From CAZRCZ01 sp964598765 (GTDB lineage: Bacteria > Sumerlaeota > Sumerlaeia > MVZB01 > JAJFLK01), in contig CAZRCZ010000012.1 of the NCBI GenBank assembly GCA_964598765.1, positions 1 to 64,000 on the forward strand: DNA of 64,000 bases, given 5' to 3'. Positions within the stretch are counted from its first letter, which is position 1, and the number at the start of each line of letters is the position of its first letter. The position numbers were made by a program, and so were the translations under genes. This document shows positions 44,034 through 52,002 of the stretch, in pieces. The notes under the pieces were generated by a model that searched no databases, was not told where the DNA came from, and saw only the letters and a program-made list of their open reading frames with translations.

Positions 44034-45143
44034 ATGAATCGCCATCTGTCCCAAGAATCGAGTCCGCAATCGCCAATCGCCTCCCTTCTCCAAGGTCTTC
44101 AGGTCTTTTCCCATCTCACCGCCGAGGATTTCCGAGAAATGGGAAAATTCACCGAGCAAACCAACATCCACGGTCTTCCGCTTCACCCAATCGCCAAACC
44201 GGTCCGAGGGGAGGGCATCCGGGAATCCGCCGGAACCTTGGAGGAAGTTTCAACTCCCGCTGGCCGGAAATTATCCGATCATCTGCGGGAACTCCTCGCC
44301 TCCGAACCATTGCTGGAAGTTCGCGGATTGGCCGGAGCCGGATGCCGCATTCCTTTTCGCGTCGTCGCGCTGGCGCCGCAAAGTCGCGCCGAGTTGGCGC
44401 AGGCTCTTGATTTAATTTTTTGGCCGCCGAAGAATTTCACGGGATTGGGCGACGCCGAATTAACCATTCTTCAAATTCCCTCAAGCGAGGATCAAATTCT
44501 GCTGAGCCTGCCCGCTCTCGGACTTGCGCTGATTCTCGGCTCGGACGATTTGCGTCCCGGACTTTTGATCGCGCTCGAATCGGCGCATCGCTTCTGGAAT
44601 AAGAAATCTCAAACGTCAGAATTGAAATCCAAGGAGGAAGAAATCCGCCTTCTCCCGGGCGGAAGTTTTCTCTTGCAAGATTCTGAAGGCAAAACAGCCT
44701 TGGTGTTTTCCGGCGAATCGGTGCCGGACCAATGGGAAAAAACGCTGGTTGAAAAAATTCCCGAACTCGCTCGTTGCAATCCTTCCGAGATCGTGCTCGC
44801 CGGAGCCGAACCTTGGATCGCGCAAGGGGGAGGCTGGGTCAGTCCCTTTTGGCGCAACCCGTTTTTTCCGGCGAGTTTGTTATCTTCGGCTCCCCGCTGG
44901 AGCGAGGCCGCCCTTCACCCGGACTCGATTCCATTTGGCGTTCCGGTGAATGCTCAAGGCGAAATCAAGCTGACGGACGCCGACGAAAACGCCTTCGCCG
45001 TCATCCCGCGATCCGCGATTCCGACTCCCTTCGTATCGTCAGGCCATCCCGCCAAGATCAGCCGCCTTCTCACCCATCGCCACTCCAAAAACGAGGCTAT
45101 GGAACTTTGGGCGAAGGGATTTCCACCTCCCGAAATAGTATAG
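44034..45143 (+). CDS. Unknown protein with weak collinear resemblance to ATP-type PEP carboxykinase, P-loop absent
   Basis: A 369-residue soluble protein; start at 44034 (MNRHLSQESS) after the predicted promoter. GLAGAGCRIPFRVVALAPQS followed by FWPPKNFTGLGDAELTILQI matches, in order and spacing, the PEPCK segment G-A-D-x-x-x-R-L-x-V-R-V-V ... F-x-P-x-F-T-I-x-x-A-P. Further on, IPTPFVSSGHPAKISRLLT resembles the PEPCK GHP-x-x-I-x-F-L segment. The kinase P-loop (GLSGTGKTT) has no counterpart: KTALVFSGESVPD stands there. The substrate Arg-Ser-Pro loop is also unclear. If the relation is real this is a catalytically dead paralogue with a new role. It could equally be an unrelated fold; no neighbour gives a clue. 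Confidence 0.4.
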   Translation: MNRHLSQESSPQSPIASLLQGLQVFSHLTAEDFREMGKFTEQTNIHGLPLHPIAKPVRGEGIRESAGTLEEVSTPAGRKLSDHLRELLASEPLLEVRGLAGAGCRIPFRVVALAPQSRAELAQALDLIFWPPKNFTGLGDAELTILQIPSSEDQILLSLPALGLALILGSDDLRPGLLIALESAHRFWNKKSQTSELKSKEEEIRLLPGGSFLLQDSEGKTALVFSGESVPDQWEKTLVEKIPELARCNPSEIVLAGAEPWIAQGGGWVSPFWRNPFFPASLLSSAPRWSEAALHPDSIPFGVPVNAQGEIKLTDADENAFAVIPRSAIPTPFVSSGHPAKISRLLTHRHSKNEAMELWAKGFPPPEIV

Positions 45144-45151
45144 AAATGGTT

Positions 45152-45442
45152 CTATTCGATTTTCCGGTCAATGTGCCCTAGGTCGCGTCCCGGCGCGATT
45201 CGGTCGCGGACCCGTTGCTTTAGTTCCTTGATTTCGGGAAATCCACCTTCCCCTTTGCGCGACCAAATCGTTTGGCCGTCGAGGCGGATTTCAAACACTC
45301 CCGCCTCCGGGCTTGGAATGAGCGAAATCTCCTTCAAATCCCGCTCGAAGGTTGAAAGCAACTCCTGCGCCATCCATCCGGCGCGGAGAAGCCATTTGCA
45401 TTGGGGGCAGTATTCGATCTCGATACGGGGGATTGTGGACAT
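45152..45442 (-). CDS. SelT/SelW/SelH (Rdx) family thioredoxin-like protein
   Basis: From MSTIPRIEIEYCPQCKWLLR (start 45442) the 96-residue product shows the family's N-terminal beta strand and CxxC motif (CPQC, both Cys, no selenocysteine), WMAQELLSTF, then GVFEIRLDGQTIWSRKGEGG and FPEIKELKQRVRDRIAPG. This is standard Rdx length. An upstream in-frame start at 45490 would add non-homologous residues. Likely a small cytoplasmic redox protein of unknown partner. Confidence 0.8.
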   Translation of the reverse strand: MSTIPRIEIEYCPQCKWLLRAGWMAQELLSTFERDLKEISLIPSPEAGVFEIRLDGQTIWSRKGEGGFPEIKELKQRVRDRIAPGRDLGHIDRKIE

Positions 45443-45486
45443 GGCGATTGGCTCAGGGTAGCAGTCGAACGCGAAATTTGGATTCT

Positions 45487-45813
45487 TCAATCACGATAAT
45501 TGATCCCTCGATCAAGTCCTGCTCGGCATAGGGGCAAAACCGCTTTCAGACGATTCAGCACGTGGGGCATACGCGTATCATGCAACCGAAAAACAACCAC
45601 GCCGACCTTGCTCCCGCGGGCGCACGTCGCGATCTCTCCGAAGTCCAGATCAAAAGTCAGAATGATTCTACTTTCAGTCAATGCCTTTGCAAAAATCTCC
45701 CGGTCGGGCAATTTCCCCAACTCCTCATCGCTCAAATGTATCGCATCATGCCCTTGAGAGCGCAACCACTCCACAATCCTCCAAGAAACGCCCATGTCCG
45801 CCAAACAGCGCAA
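45487..45813 (-). CDS. DUF5615 PIN-like toxin
   Basis: 108 residues beginning RCLADMGVSWRIVEWLRSQG, with GHDAIHLSDEELGKLPDREI, ILTFDLDFGEIA and GVVVFRLHDTR. This is the Mut7-C/DUF5615 pattern of PIN-like RNase toxins, with acidic residues D6, E31-E32 and D58/D60 as candidate metal ligands. The start is a TTG at 45813, preceded by GAGGG about nine bases upstream. It lies directly downstream of the DUF433 gene, its usual antitoxin partner. Confidence 0.75.
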   Translation of the reverse strand: MRCLADMGVSWRIVEWLRSQGHDAIHLSDEELGKLPDREIFAKALTESRIILTFDLDFGEIATCARGSKVGVVVFRLHDTRMPHVLNRLKAVLPLCRAGLDRGINYRD

Positions 45814-45825
45814 AAAGCATTTCCC

Positions 45826-46041
45826 TCAACCGACGTGAACCTGTTCCTGAGTCAGCCACGCCGCGTATTCCAAAGCCTGTTGGATATCTTCGCGTTCAAG
45901 GTAAGGGTAATCGGCCAGAATTTCCTCGACCGAGGCTCCATGAGCAATCTGATTGACGATGACCGAAACAGTGACGCGCATCCCCCGGATACACGCCCTT
46001 CCCCCCATGATTTGAGGATCAAATGTGATCCGATCAAACAT
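45826..46041 (-). CDS. DUF433 antitoxin
   Basis: 71 residues: ITFDPQIMGGRACIRGMRVT is the family signature, followed by VIVNQIAHGASVEEILADYP and YLEREDIQQALEYAAW, a compact HTH-like fold. DUF433 proteins are paired with DUF5615 toxins. Here the stop lies 12 bases before the toxin start, an operon with antitoxin first. It probably neutralises the toxin and represses the pair's promoter. Confidence 0.85.
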   Translation of the reverse strand: MFDRITFDPQIMGGRACIRGMRVTVSVIVNQIAHGASVEEILADYPYLEREDIQQALEYAAWLTQEQVHVG

Positions 46042-46224
46042 ACTTTGCCACCTTCATCCTTCGAGTCGCCGCTAAATGTCTCGGGAACGGCTTTCCCCTC
46101 GCCCCATTCATAACCAACAAGGGGACTGAAGCGCAATGGCAATCACTTCAGTTTGGAGATACGGGAAGTTGAAGCCGAGATTGCCCTAGGGTAAGAATGG
46201 AGCGGACGAGATGTGTAATCCGTA

Positions 46225-46841
46225 TCAGGCTTGGCCCAATCCCCAAATGGAACAGACCCAAACCACGGGAAGGGGAAGCACGGCACATGATCTCTTAAGG
46301 ATAAAGGTAAGTTCAATTAACCAATCCTCCTCGTTCGTTTCTGATATCAGCGTGCAGGCTAATGCCATCTTAAAGGTCTTGATTTTCTTCCACGGAATGT
46401 CCTCGAATCCGCCATACGTTTGAAAGCCATTATACGCCTTCAGCTCAAAAGGTACGCCAAGCTTAACAGAACCACGATAATTTGGATTTCCCGGGGGTAC
46501 GACTTGTCTTCGCAATTCCTTTCCCTCAAAATTATAAACCAATTCCACGTTTTGGATTTTCATTTTCTCCCATTTTCGATCTGTTTGTTGGATCACAATG
46601 CCGGGCCTAAAATATTCCCCATCATATGATTGAGACCAAAATACAAAGGGGATATGCGTATCCTTTAGCCTGCGTCCCAGCGGCCCGACAACTTGATTCC
46701 TTCCGTTGTTTTGGGTCCCCCTTCAATCTGATACCATTTGGATTGTCCCACAAAAAGGCAACCGCAAAGGCAAATCGCGAGCGGGAAGCTGAAACCCGCA
46801 AGAACTACCCTTAAAACTTTGCTTACGAATTCCCTCGACAT
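46225..46841 (-). pseudogene. Frameshifted hypothetical lipoprotein
   Basis: From ATG at 46841 a 58-codon frame encodes a lipoprotein-like leader (VVLAGFSFPLAICLCGCLFV, lipobox candidate LCGC) and then SKWYQIEGGPKTTEGIKLSG, stopping at 46665. The minus-one frame is open from about 46723 to 46225 and continues sensibly: LKDTHIPFVFWSQSYDGEYF, RPGIVIQQTDRKWEKMKIQN, VELVYNFEGKELRRQV and so on. A single lost base near 46668-46675 (DAG|LKDTH) would join them into about 205 residues. The distal frame alone has only a GTG (46596) or an internal ATG as starts. Codon use is A/T-richer than the neighbours, suggesting transfer. It could be a real mutation or a sequence error. Family unknown. Confidence 0.5.
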
Positions 46842-46869
46842 AAATCACCGATGAGTCACGACTCGTCCA

Positions 46870-47073
46870 TCACGCCAAAACAACTTCCAGCGGAAGTTTC
46901 TGGAGAGAACTCACCTTCGTCACAGAAAATCCCAAAATGTTTCCTTTGAGGTCAACCTTCTCCATGACCTGATCGTTATCCGTTTCACGAAAAAAGCCTT
47001 CCCGCTGGTCAAAGATGACCTCGAGATAATCACCCTCTGGATCAAACCACAATTTTACGGATTTCCTGTCCAT
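46870..47073 (-). CDS. DUF2283 small protein
   Basis: 67 residues: KLWFDPEGDYLEVIFDQREG and MEKVDLKGNILGFSVTKV give the DUF2283 pattern (D-x-E-x-D-x-L-Y/E-I-x-F, then G-x-I-x-G-F/I-x-I). Its start overlaps the preceding gene by 19 bases. DUF2283 genes often sit beside small RelE/DUF4258-like genes, so an antitoxin role is plausible. Confidence 0.75.
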   Translation of the reverse strand: MDRKSVKLWFDPEGDYLEVIFDQREGFFRETDNDQVMEKVDLKGNILGFSVTKVSSLQKLPLEVVLA

Positions 47074-47357
47074 AGAATTTCTCCCCTCTCGAGTCTATCG
47101 GTTAGGTAGGCGGTAAGCAGAAAGTGATCCTCCTCGGTCTGCTTGACCACCGCGCGCAGATACTTGCTTCCAACCGATGTTTCTCTCCCAAGCCGATAGT
47201 AAAGTCGCGCATCGGGATCGCTCATGGACTGAACAATAAACTCAGGTTCGGCCAAGGCTCGTTCAATTACTCCGGCCAAACCGGTCATCTCCGGATGTTC
47301 CGCGAGGTGCGCCATGCGTTCATCCGTCAGACGGACTCCAACTTCTTTATAATCCAA
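47055..47357 (-). CDS. PBECR/RelE-like nuclease-fold protein (putative toxin)
   Basis: 100 residues with GVRLTDERMAHLAEHPEMTG, ALAEPEFIVQSMSDPDARLYYR, YLRAVVKQTEEDHFLLTAYL and TDRLERGEILW. This layout is seen in the phage Barnase-EndoU-ColicinE5/D-RelE-like (PBECR) and DUF4258 groups: an N-terminal His (H17 or H20), a Y-x-R strand and a terminal TAY-x-T-D motif. Overlap with DUF2283 suggests a two-gene module. The exact family name is uncertain. Confidence 0.6.
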   Translation of the reverse strand: MDYKEVGVRLTDERMAHLAEHPEMTGLAGVIERALAEPEFIVQSMSDPDARLYYRLGRETSVGSKYLRAVVKQTEEDHFLLTAYLTDRLERGEILWTGNP

Positions 47358-47415
47358 AACTCACTTCACGGCAAATTTGACTCACGGGTCCAATTCTCCG
47401 ATCAGCAACGGAATC

Positions 47416-48294
47416 CTAACTTTGGCTCTCCACGAACGCGTTCTCCTTGCGCAGGAATTGCATGACGGCCAGTTTGGCCGCCGCCAGCGCGACGCCGACC
47501 GCCGCCTTGGGATCGCGGACTTCGAGTTGCGTAAACTCCTTGCCGGAAAATTCGGTGTAATTGACCCGCGTCTCGGTCCGCGCCCCGGCGGATCGCTTTT
47601 GGCGCGTGAAAAACCCAAGCTCGCCGATCACCGTCGGCGCGACCAGCCGATTCAGAACCCGCTCGACTCCGCCGCCGTCCTTTTTGGTGATCGCCACCGC
47701 GCCGTCATGAATGAAGAAGAAGGATTCCGAAGGCTCGTTCTCGCGGAAGAGATATTTCTCTGCGCTCACGGAACGGTCGGTGAAAAACTGCGAGCGGGAC
47801 GCTTGAGGAAGCTCGGCCTTCACCCGCTCCAGCGACCTCCGATGCTCCGCCTCCATCTCCGCCCCAATCGGTCCCGGACGGGAACGCCTTTTCTCGTCGG
47901 CGTTCCGAACGCGCTCGCCGAAGATGCAGACGAGATTGCGGAGAAGCGCCAGCGCCGCGCCCGGATCGTTGATCCGATCGAAAAACTTCACGGGATTGCC
48001 GGGAATAGCGAAGAGGGTTGTTCTCTCCAAGGCGGTCGCCGAGGCGGTGCGCGATTCGGTGTCGGTCAGAAGGCCGATCTCGCCGAAGAATTCGCCCGAT
48101 CCCTGCGTGGAGAGCACGATTTTTCCGTTCGGCGTGTCGCGGTGGATTTCAACCTTGCCGCCGGCGATGGCGTAAATGCCGAACGCGGCGTCCCCTTGCT
48201 TGAAAATCCGCGCCCCGGCGTCGAATTCCATGAATCCTCCCGAATTGCGGAGCAACCCGATCTGATCCCGACTCAAGCCCTCAAAAATGTCCAT
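47416..48294 (-). CDS. Protein with two cyclic-nucleotide-binding domains
   Basis: From ATG 48294 (MDIFEGLSRDQIGLL, with GGGGAG ten bases upstream) the product has 292 residues. Domain 1 (1-115) shows FDAGARIFKQGDAAFGIYAI and GEFFGEIGLLTDTESRTASA. A basic linker follows. Domain 2 (about 150-260) shows YLFRENEPSESFFFIHDGAV and VIGELGFFTRQKRSAGARTE. There is no HTH output domain, so it is not a CRP-type DNA binder by itself. Domain 1 keeps the GE-L-x(n)-R-T-A-S phosphate-binding cassette; domain 2 has GEL and R-S-A-G. It is divergent from the ABC exporter operon. Confidence 0.85.
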   Translation of the reverse strand: MDIFEGLSRDQIGLLRNSGGFMEFDAGARIFKQGDAAFGIYAIAGGKVEIHRDTPNGKIVLSTQGSGEFFGEIGLLTDTESRTASATALERTTLFAIPGNPVKFFDRINDPGAALALLRNLVCIFGERVRNADEKRRSRPGPIGAEMEAEHRRSLERVKAELPQASRSQFFTDRSVSAEKYLFRENEPSESFFFIHDGAVAITKKDGGGVERVLNRLVAPTVIGELGFFTRQKRSAGARTETRVNYTEFSGKEFTQLEVRDPKAAVGVALAAAKLAVMQFLRKENAFVESQS

Positions 48295-48374
48295 GCGATT
48301 TCGACTCCCCGAATAGAATCTCGAATCCCTTGATTGCGCGCCTATGATCCGCGATAGCGTCGAGATTGTCAATT

Positions 48375-48409
48375 TTGCCATTCATGGAAAATTGTCCATA
48401 ATCTTATGG
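48375..48409 (+). promoter_or_regulatory. Promoter-like site with two related palindromes before the exporter operon
   Basis: CCATTCATGG (48378-48387) and CCATAATCTTATGG (48396-48409) are palindromes sharing CCAT..TC..ATGG, with centres 20 bases apart, about two helical turns. TTGCCA (48375-48380), 16 bases, then CATAAT (48397-48402) forms a possible promoter overlapping both. The site suggests a dimeric regulator; its identity is unknown. Confidence 0.4.
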
Positions 48410-48592
48410 TTTTTCCCCCTCGATTCCGATAGAGTGTGAAGGGACTAGATGCGGTCTGATAAATGAAATTCGTGGGACAGGCACCCGGACAAGCCCCCGC
48501 GAGCCAGTCCCCGATTTTTCGTTGGACGACATTTGTCAGATCGGGACTAGGCCTTTTTTGAGACCCAGAGAGACGGCATATCGGATCCAACG

Positions 48593-49756
48593 ATGCTCAT
48601 CCCGCTGAAATATAACGTGCGCTACCTCGTCACCCGGCGCTCCAGCACCCTGATGACGGCCCTGACCTTCGGCTTGGTTGTTGCGGTGTTCATCATCGTC
48701 ATGTCGCTGGCGCAGGGGTTGGAAAAGGCGTTCGTTTCCACGGGCGATCCGTTGACGTTGCTGATCTTGCGTCCGGGGGTTCAATCCGAGGGACAAAGCT
48801 CGATTCAGATCGAACGGTATCAGACCTTGCGGAGTTATCAAGGCATCGCCAAGGACGACAAAGGAGAGCCGCTCATCGCGCCGGAGGTGATCGTTTTGGT
48901 GAACAAACCGAAAGCGCCTGATGGCAAACCCTCCAATCTCCAAATCCGCGGGATTCATCAACAGGCGCTCAAGATGAGGCCGCAGGTGAAGATCGTCGAA
49001 GGGAAAATGTTTCAGCCCGGCTTGCGCCAAGTGGTCGTTTCCCGTTCGGTTTCCAAACGGTTCCAAAACATGAACGTCGGCGACAAACAATATCTTGGGC
49101 GCGGGCAATGGGAGATCGTCGGCATATTCGACGCGCAAGGAACGGCCTACGATTCCGAGATGTGGTGCGATTATCAGGAATTGATGCAGGAATTCGACCG
49201 CAACGCCTACAACACGGTGGTCATTCGCGCCATGGACAAGCCCGCCGCCGAGGCCATCGCCAAACTCGTGGATGACGACCCGAAAGTCAAACTGACCGCC
49301 AAAACCGAATTGGAGTATTACGAGGAGCAAACGCGCTCCTCCAAGCCCCTCAAGGCGTTCGGGATGTTCCTCGCGGTGATGATGTCCATCGGCGCGTGCT
49401 TCGCGGGAATGAACACCATGTATGCGACCGTTGCCAATCGCGTGCGTGAAATCGGAACGCTCCGCGTTCTGGGTTTCACCCCCGCCTCAATTCTCGTCAG
49501 CTTCTTGATTGAGTCGGTCGTTTTGGCGGCGTTCGGCGGGGCGCTCGGGTGTCTGCTTTCGCTTCCCATGCACAACGTTTCGACCGGAACGACGAATTTT
49601 CAATCGTTCAGCGAAGTGATCTTCTTCTTCCGCATTACCCCGCGCCTGATGGGGAACGGAATCATTTTCGCCGTCCTGATGGGGGCCATTGGGGGACTTT
49701 TGCCGGCATTTTCGGCGGCGCGGCAACCAATCCTTAAGGCGTTGAGGCAGGTCTAA
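48593..49756 (+). CDS. MacB/FtsX-type ABC transporter permease
   Basis: 387 residues. An N-terminal helix (TLMTALTFGLVVAVFIIVMS, about 20-40) is followed by a periplasmic MacB core-like domain (about 45-250, with VVSRSVSKRFQNMNVGDKQY). Three C-terminal helices (about 258-285 with MMSIGACFAGMNTMYATVANRVREIGTLRVLG, about 300-325 and 355-375) follow. VREIGTLRVLGFTPASIL is the FtsX coupling-helix signature. It is first of three genes, permease, adaptor and ATPase, that together make a MacAB/Lol-like mechanotransmitting exporter. Only one permease gene is present, so it should homodimerise. Confidence 0.88.
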   Translation: MLIPLKYNVRYLVTRRSSTLMTALTFGLVVAVFIIVMSLAQGLEKAFVSTGDPLTLLILRPGVQSEGQSSIQIERYQTLRSYQGIAKDDKGEPLIAPEVIVLVNKPKAPDGKPSNLQIRGIHQQALKMRPQVKIVEGKMFQPGLRQVVVSRSVSKRFQNMNVGDKQYLGRGQWEIVGIFDAQGTAYDSEMWCDYQELMQEFDRNAYNTVVIRAMDKPAAEAIAKLVDDDPKVKLTAKTELEYYEEQTRSSKPLKAFGMFLAVMMSIGACFAGMNTMYATVANRVREIGTLRVLGFTPASILVSFLIESVVLAAFGGALGCLLSLPMHNVSTGTTNFQSFSEVIFFFRITPRLMGNGIIFAVLMGAIGGLLPAFSAARQPILKALRQV

Positions 49757-49762
49757 CAATAG

Positions 49763-51118
49763 ATGCCCACGGGAACTCTCGACCACGATCTGACCAAGCT
49801 GAAGATTGACAAGGCCAAGAAGCGGCCCGCGCGCCGTGGCTTTGTTCAAGTTCTTTTTTCGTTGCTGGTTCTGGGGGGATTGGGAGCCGGGGGATTTTTC
49901 GCTTATACCAAGGTCAACGCCGGGATTCCGGTCAAGGTGGCGCGGGCGGAGCGCGAAACCCAAGCCTCGGAAGGCTCGGCAATTCTCACCGCGACGGGCT
50001 ACGTGATTCCGCGCAATCGGATCGAGCTTAGCTCGAAAATCGTCGGACGGGTCAAAGATATTCGGATCGAGGAAGGGGACGTGGTCAAGCAAGGGGACAT
50101 CCTTCTACAGATCGAGGATGACGAATACGCCGCGCAGGTCAAAGTGGCCGAGGCGCGCGTCGCCTCGCTCAAAGCGCATTTGTCCCAGTTGAAGGCCGGC
50201 TCTCGCCCGCAGGAGATCGAGGCGGCCAAAGCCGCCGTCGCTTCGGCGGAAGCCACGCTCAAAATGACCAAGGCCGATTGGGATCGTCTGGAACCGCTGG
50301 CCAAGGAAAACGTAATCTCCAAACAGCAACTCGATCAGGCGCGCCAAGCTTACAGCGTGGCGCAGGCGCAAGTGGATTCGGCCAAAAAGAACGCCGAATT
50401 GGTCGTCATCGGTCCCCGCAAGGAAGAGATAGACGCGGCCGAGGCGCAACTGCGCGAAGCGGAGGCCAATCTCAGCTACGCCAAGACGCAGTTGGAGTTC
50501 ACCGTGATTCGCGCTCCGGTGACGGGAACGATCTTGGAGAAATTGGCCAAAAAAGGGGAACTGGTGACCAACATGAACTTCGGCGGAACGCGCGGCGCGA
50601 AAAGCTCCGTCGTTTCCATGGCCGATTTGAACGACCTTCAGGTTGAATTGGATTTGAATGAAAACGACTTGCCCAAGGTCAAGCTCAAACAGAAGTGCGA
50701 AATCCGGCTCGACAGTCATCCCAATTCGACATTCAAGGGAGAAGTGGACGAGATCGCGTCGCAGGCCGACCGTCAGAAGGCGACGGTGCAGGTCAAAGTT
50801 CGCATGATCAAACCGGAGGAATTTGTGCGTCCCGAAGTGAACGCTCGCGTCACGTTCCTTGAAGAAAAACCAGTGGAAAAGAAGGAAGGAACGCAGGAAG
50901 CGCGAGTTTGGATTCCGCGTTCGGCGCTGGTTTCCGGCCCCGGCGGATCGAAGGTGTTCATCGTCTCGGACAAAACGGCGGTGGCGCGCGAAGTCAAGAT
51001 CGGCGAAGAAGCGGCCCAAAGAATTGAGATCAAGGACGGTTTGGTGGGAACGGAATTGCTGATCATCGAACCGCTGGATAAGATCGCCGACGGTGCGAAG
51101 GTGATTGTGACGTCGTAG
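49763..51118 (+). CDS. Periplasmic adaptor (HlyD/MacA family membrane-fusion protein)
   Basis: 451 residues. A short cytoplasmic part and one membrane helix (about 29-50) are followed by a barrel-sandwich half (VIPRNRIELSSKIVGRVKDI), a long alpha-hairpin coiled coil (about 120-220, Ala/Glu/Lys-rich), and the second lipoyl half (TVIRAPVTGTILEKLAKKGE). A beta-barrel and membrane-proximal domain complete it. It lies seven bases after the permease and should bridge the transporter to an outer-membrane channel, although no TolC-like gene is in the window. Confidence 0.9.
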   Translation: MPTGTLDHDLTKLKIDKAKKRPARRGFVQVLFSLLVLGGLGAGGFFAYTKVNAGIPVKVARAERETQASEGSAILTATGYVIPRNRIELSSKIVGRVKDIRIEEGDVVKQGDILLQIEDDEYAAQVKVAEARVASLKAHLSQLKAGSRPQEIEAAKAAVASAEATLKMTKADWDRLEPLAKENVISKQQLDQARQAYSVAQAQVDSAKKNAELVVIGPRKEEIDAAEAQLREAEANLSYAKTQLEFTVIRAPVTGTILEKLAKKGELVTNMNFGGTRGAKSSVVSMADLNDLQVELDLNENDLPKVKLKQKCEIRLDSHPNSTFKGEVDEIASQADRQKATVQVKVRMIKPEEFVRPEVNARVTFLEEKPVEKKEGTQEARVWIPRSALVSGPGGSKVFIVSDKTAVAREVKIGEEAAQRIEIKDGLVGTELLIIEPLDKIADGAKVIVTS

Positions 51119-51129
51119 GCGTTCAACCT

Positions 51130-51178
51130 CCTCCGAATAGATCAAGAGCAAGATTAAGAGCAAGAGCAAGAAATAAGG
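51130..51178. repeat. AAGAGCAAGATTAAGAGCAAGAGCAAG tract
   Basis: GATCAAGAGCAAGATTAAGA and GCAAGAGCAAGAAATAAGG show 6-7-base units (AAGAGC, AAGATT). The tract separates the adaptor and ATPase genes and directly supplies the purine-rich region before the ATPase start. An inverted copy (CTTGCTCTTGCTCTC) lies at 51962-51978. Confidence 0.6.
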
Positions 51179-51187
51179 AAAAGAGGT

Positions 51188-51916
51188 ATGGGAAAGCACA
51201 AGGAAGGAATCGTTGTTAAGGCTCGCAACTTGAGGAAGACCTTCACGCACGGCGGGTTCTTGGTCGTCGCGCTGGATAACGTCAGTCTCGACATTCACTC
51301 GGGGGAATTTGTTTCGCTGATGGGACCGTCCGGTTCCGGCAAATCCACCCTGCTCCACATCATCGCCGGCATTGACCGCGCCACCGACGGGGAATGTCAG
51401 GTTCTGGACTCCGACCTCACCCGATTATCGGAGAACGAACTTTCGCGTTGGCGCAACGAGCACATCGGCTTCGTCTTTCAGACCTTCAATCTGATTCCCG
51501 TTCTGACGGCATACGAAAACGTCGAGATGCCGCTATTGCTGACTTCGCTCAGCCGCGCCGAACGCGCCGAACACGTTGAGACCGCGCTGAAGATCGTGGG
51601 GTTGGGGGACCGCATGACGCATTATCCCCGCCAACTTTCCGGCGGTCAGGAGCAACGGGTGGCCATCGCGCGCGCGCTTGTCGCCGACCCCGATCTCATT
51701 CTGGCCGACGAGCCGACCGGAGATCTCGACGCCCATTCGGCCGAGGAAATTTTGACGATTCTCAGAAAGCTCAATCAGGATTTTCACAAGACAATCATCA
51801 TGGTCACGCACGATCCCAAGGCCTCGCATTACGGGACCGTCACGCGGCATCTGGACAAGGGGGAACTTCTTCCTCTCGAGGCCGAGAATGCCCCCGTCGG
51901 TTCGGCGAGTCATTAG
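51188..51916 (+). CDS. ABC transporter ATP-binding subunit (MacB/LolD type)
   Basis: 242 residues: Walker A GPSGSGKSTLLHIIAG, Q-loop FVFQTFNLIPVLTAYENVEM, signature LSGGQEQRVAIARALVADP, Walker B LILADEPTGDLD and H-loop VTHDPKASHYG. The FQTFNLIPVLTAYENVEMPL sequence is typical of MacB/LolD ATPases. It is the last gene of the exporter operon and works with the permease at 48593 and the adaptor at 49763. Confidence 0.93.
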   Translation: MGKHKEGIVVKARNLRKTFTHGGFLVVALDNVSLDIHSGEFVSLMGPSGSGKSTLLHIIAGIDRATDGECQVLDSDLTRLSENELSRWRNEHIGFVFQTFNLIPVLTAYENVEMPLLLTSLSRAERAEHVETALKIVGLGDRMTHYPRQLSGGQEQRVAIARALVADPDLILADEPTGDLDAHSAEEILTILRKLNQDFHKTIIMVTHDPKASHYGTVTRHLDKGELLPLEAENAPVGSASH

Positions 51917-52002
51917 CTCTCGCTGGCATTCCCAAAGGCCCGCCTGACACGTCACCAACTTCTTGCTCTTGCTCTCAAAAAAAGCGCACGCTAGGCGGAA
52001 GC

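Noticed and set aside
45152..45442. Selenoprotein W with an in-frame UGA
   Set aside because: The redox motif is CPQC with ordinary Cys codons; no UGA or SECIS-like need is seen.
45852..46142. 96-codon minus-strand frame overlapping the DUF433 gene
   Set aside because: The DUF433 frame carries the family signature; the other frame is its shadow extended upstream.
46660..46730. Programmed minus-one frameshift in the lipoprotein gene
   Set aside because: The overlap region contains CCCAAAAC, but the zero-frame phasing does not form an X-XXY-YYZ slippery site.
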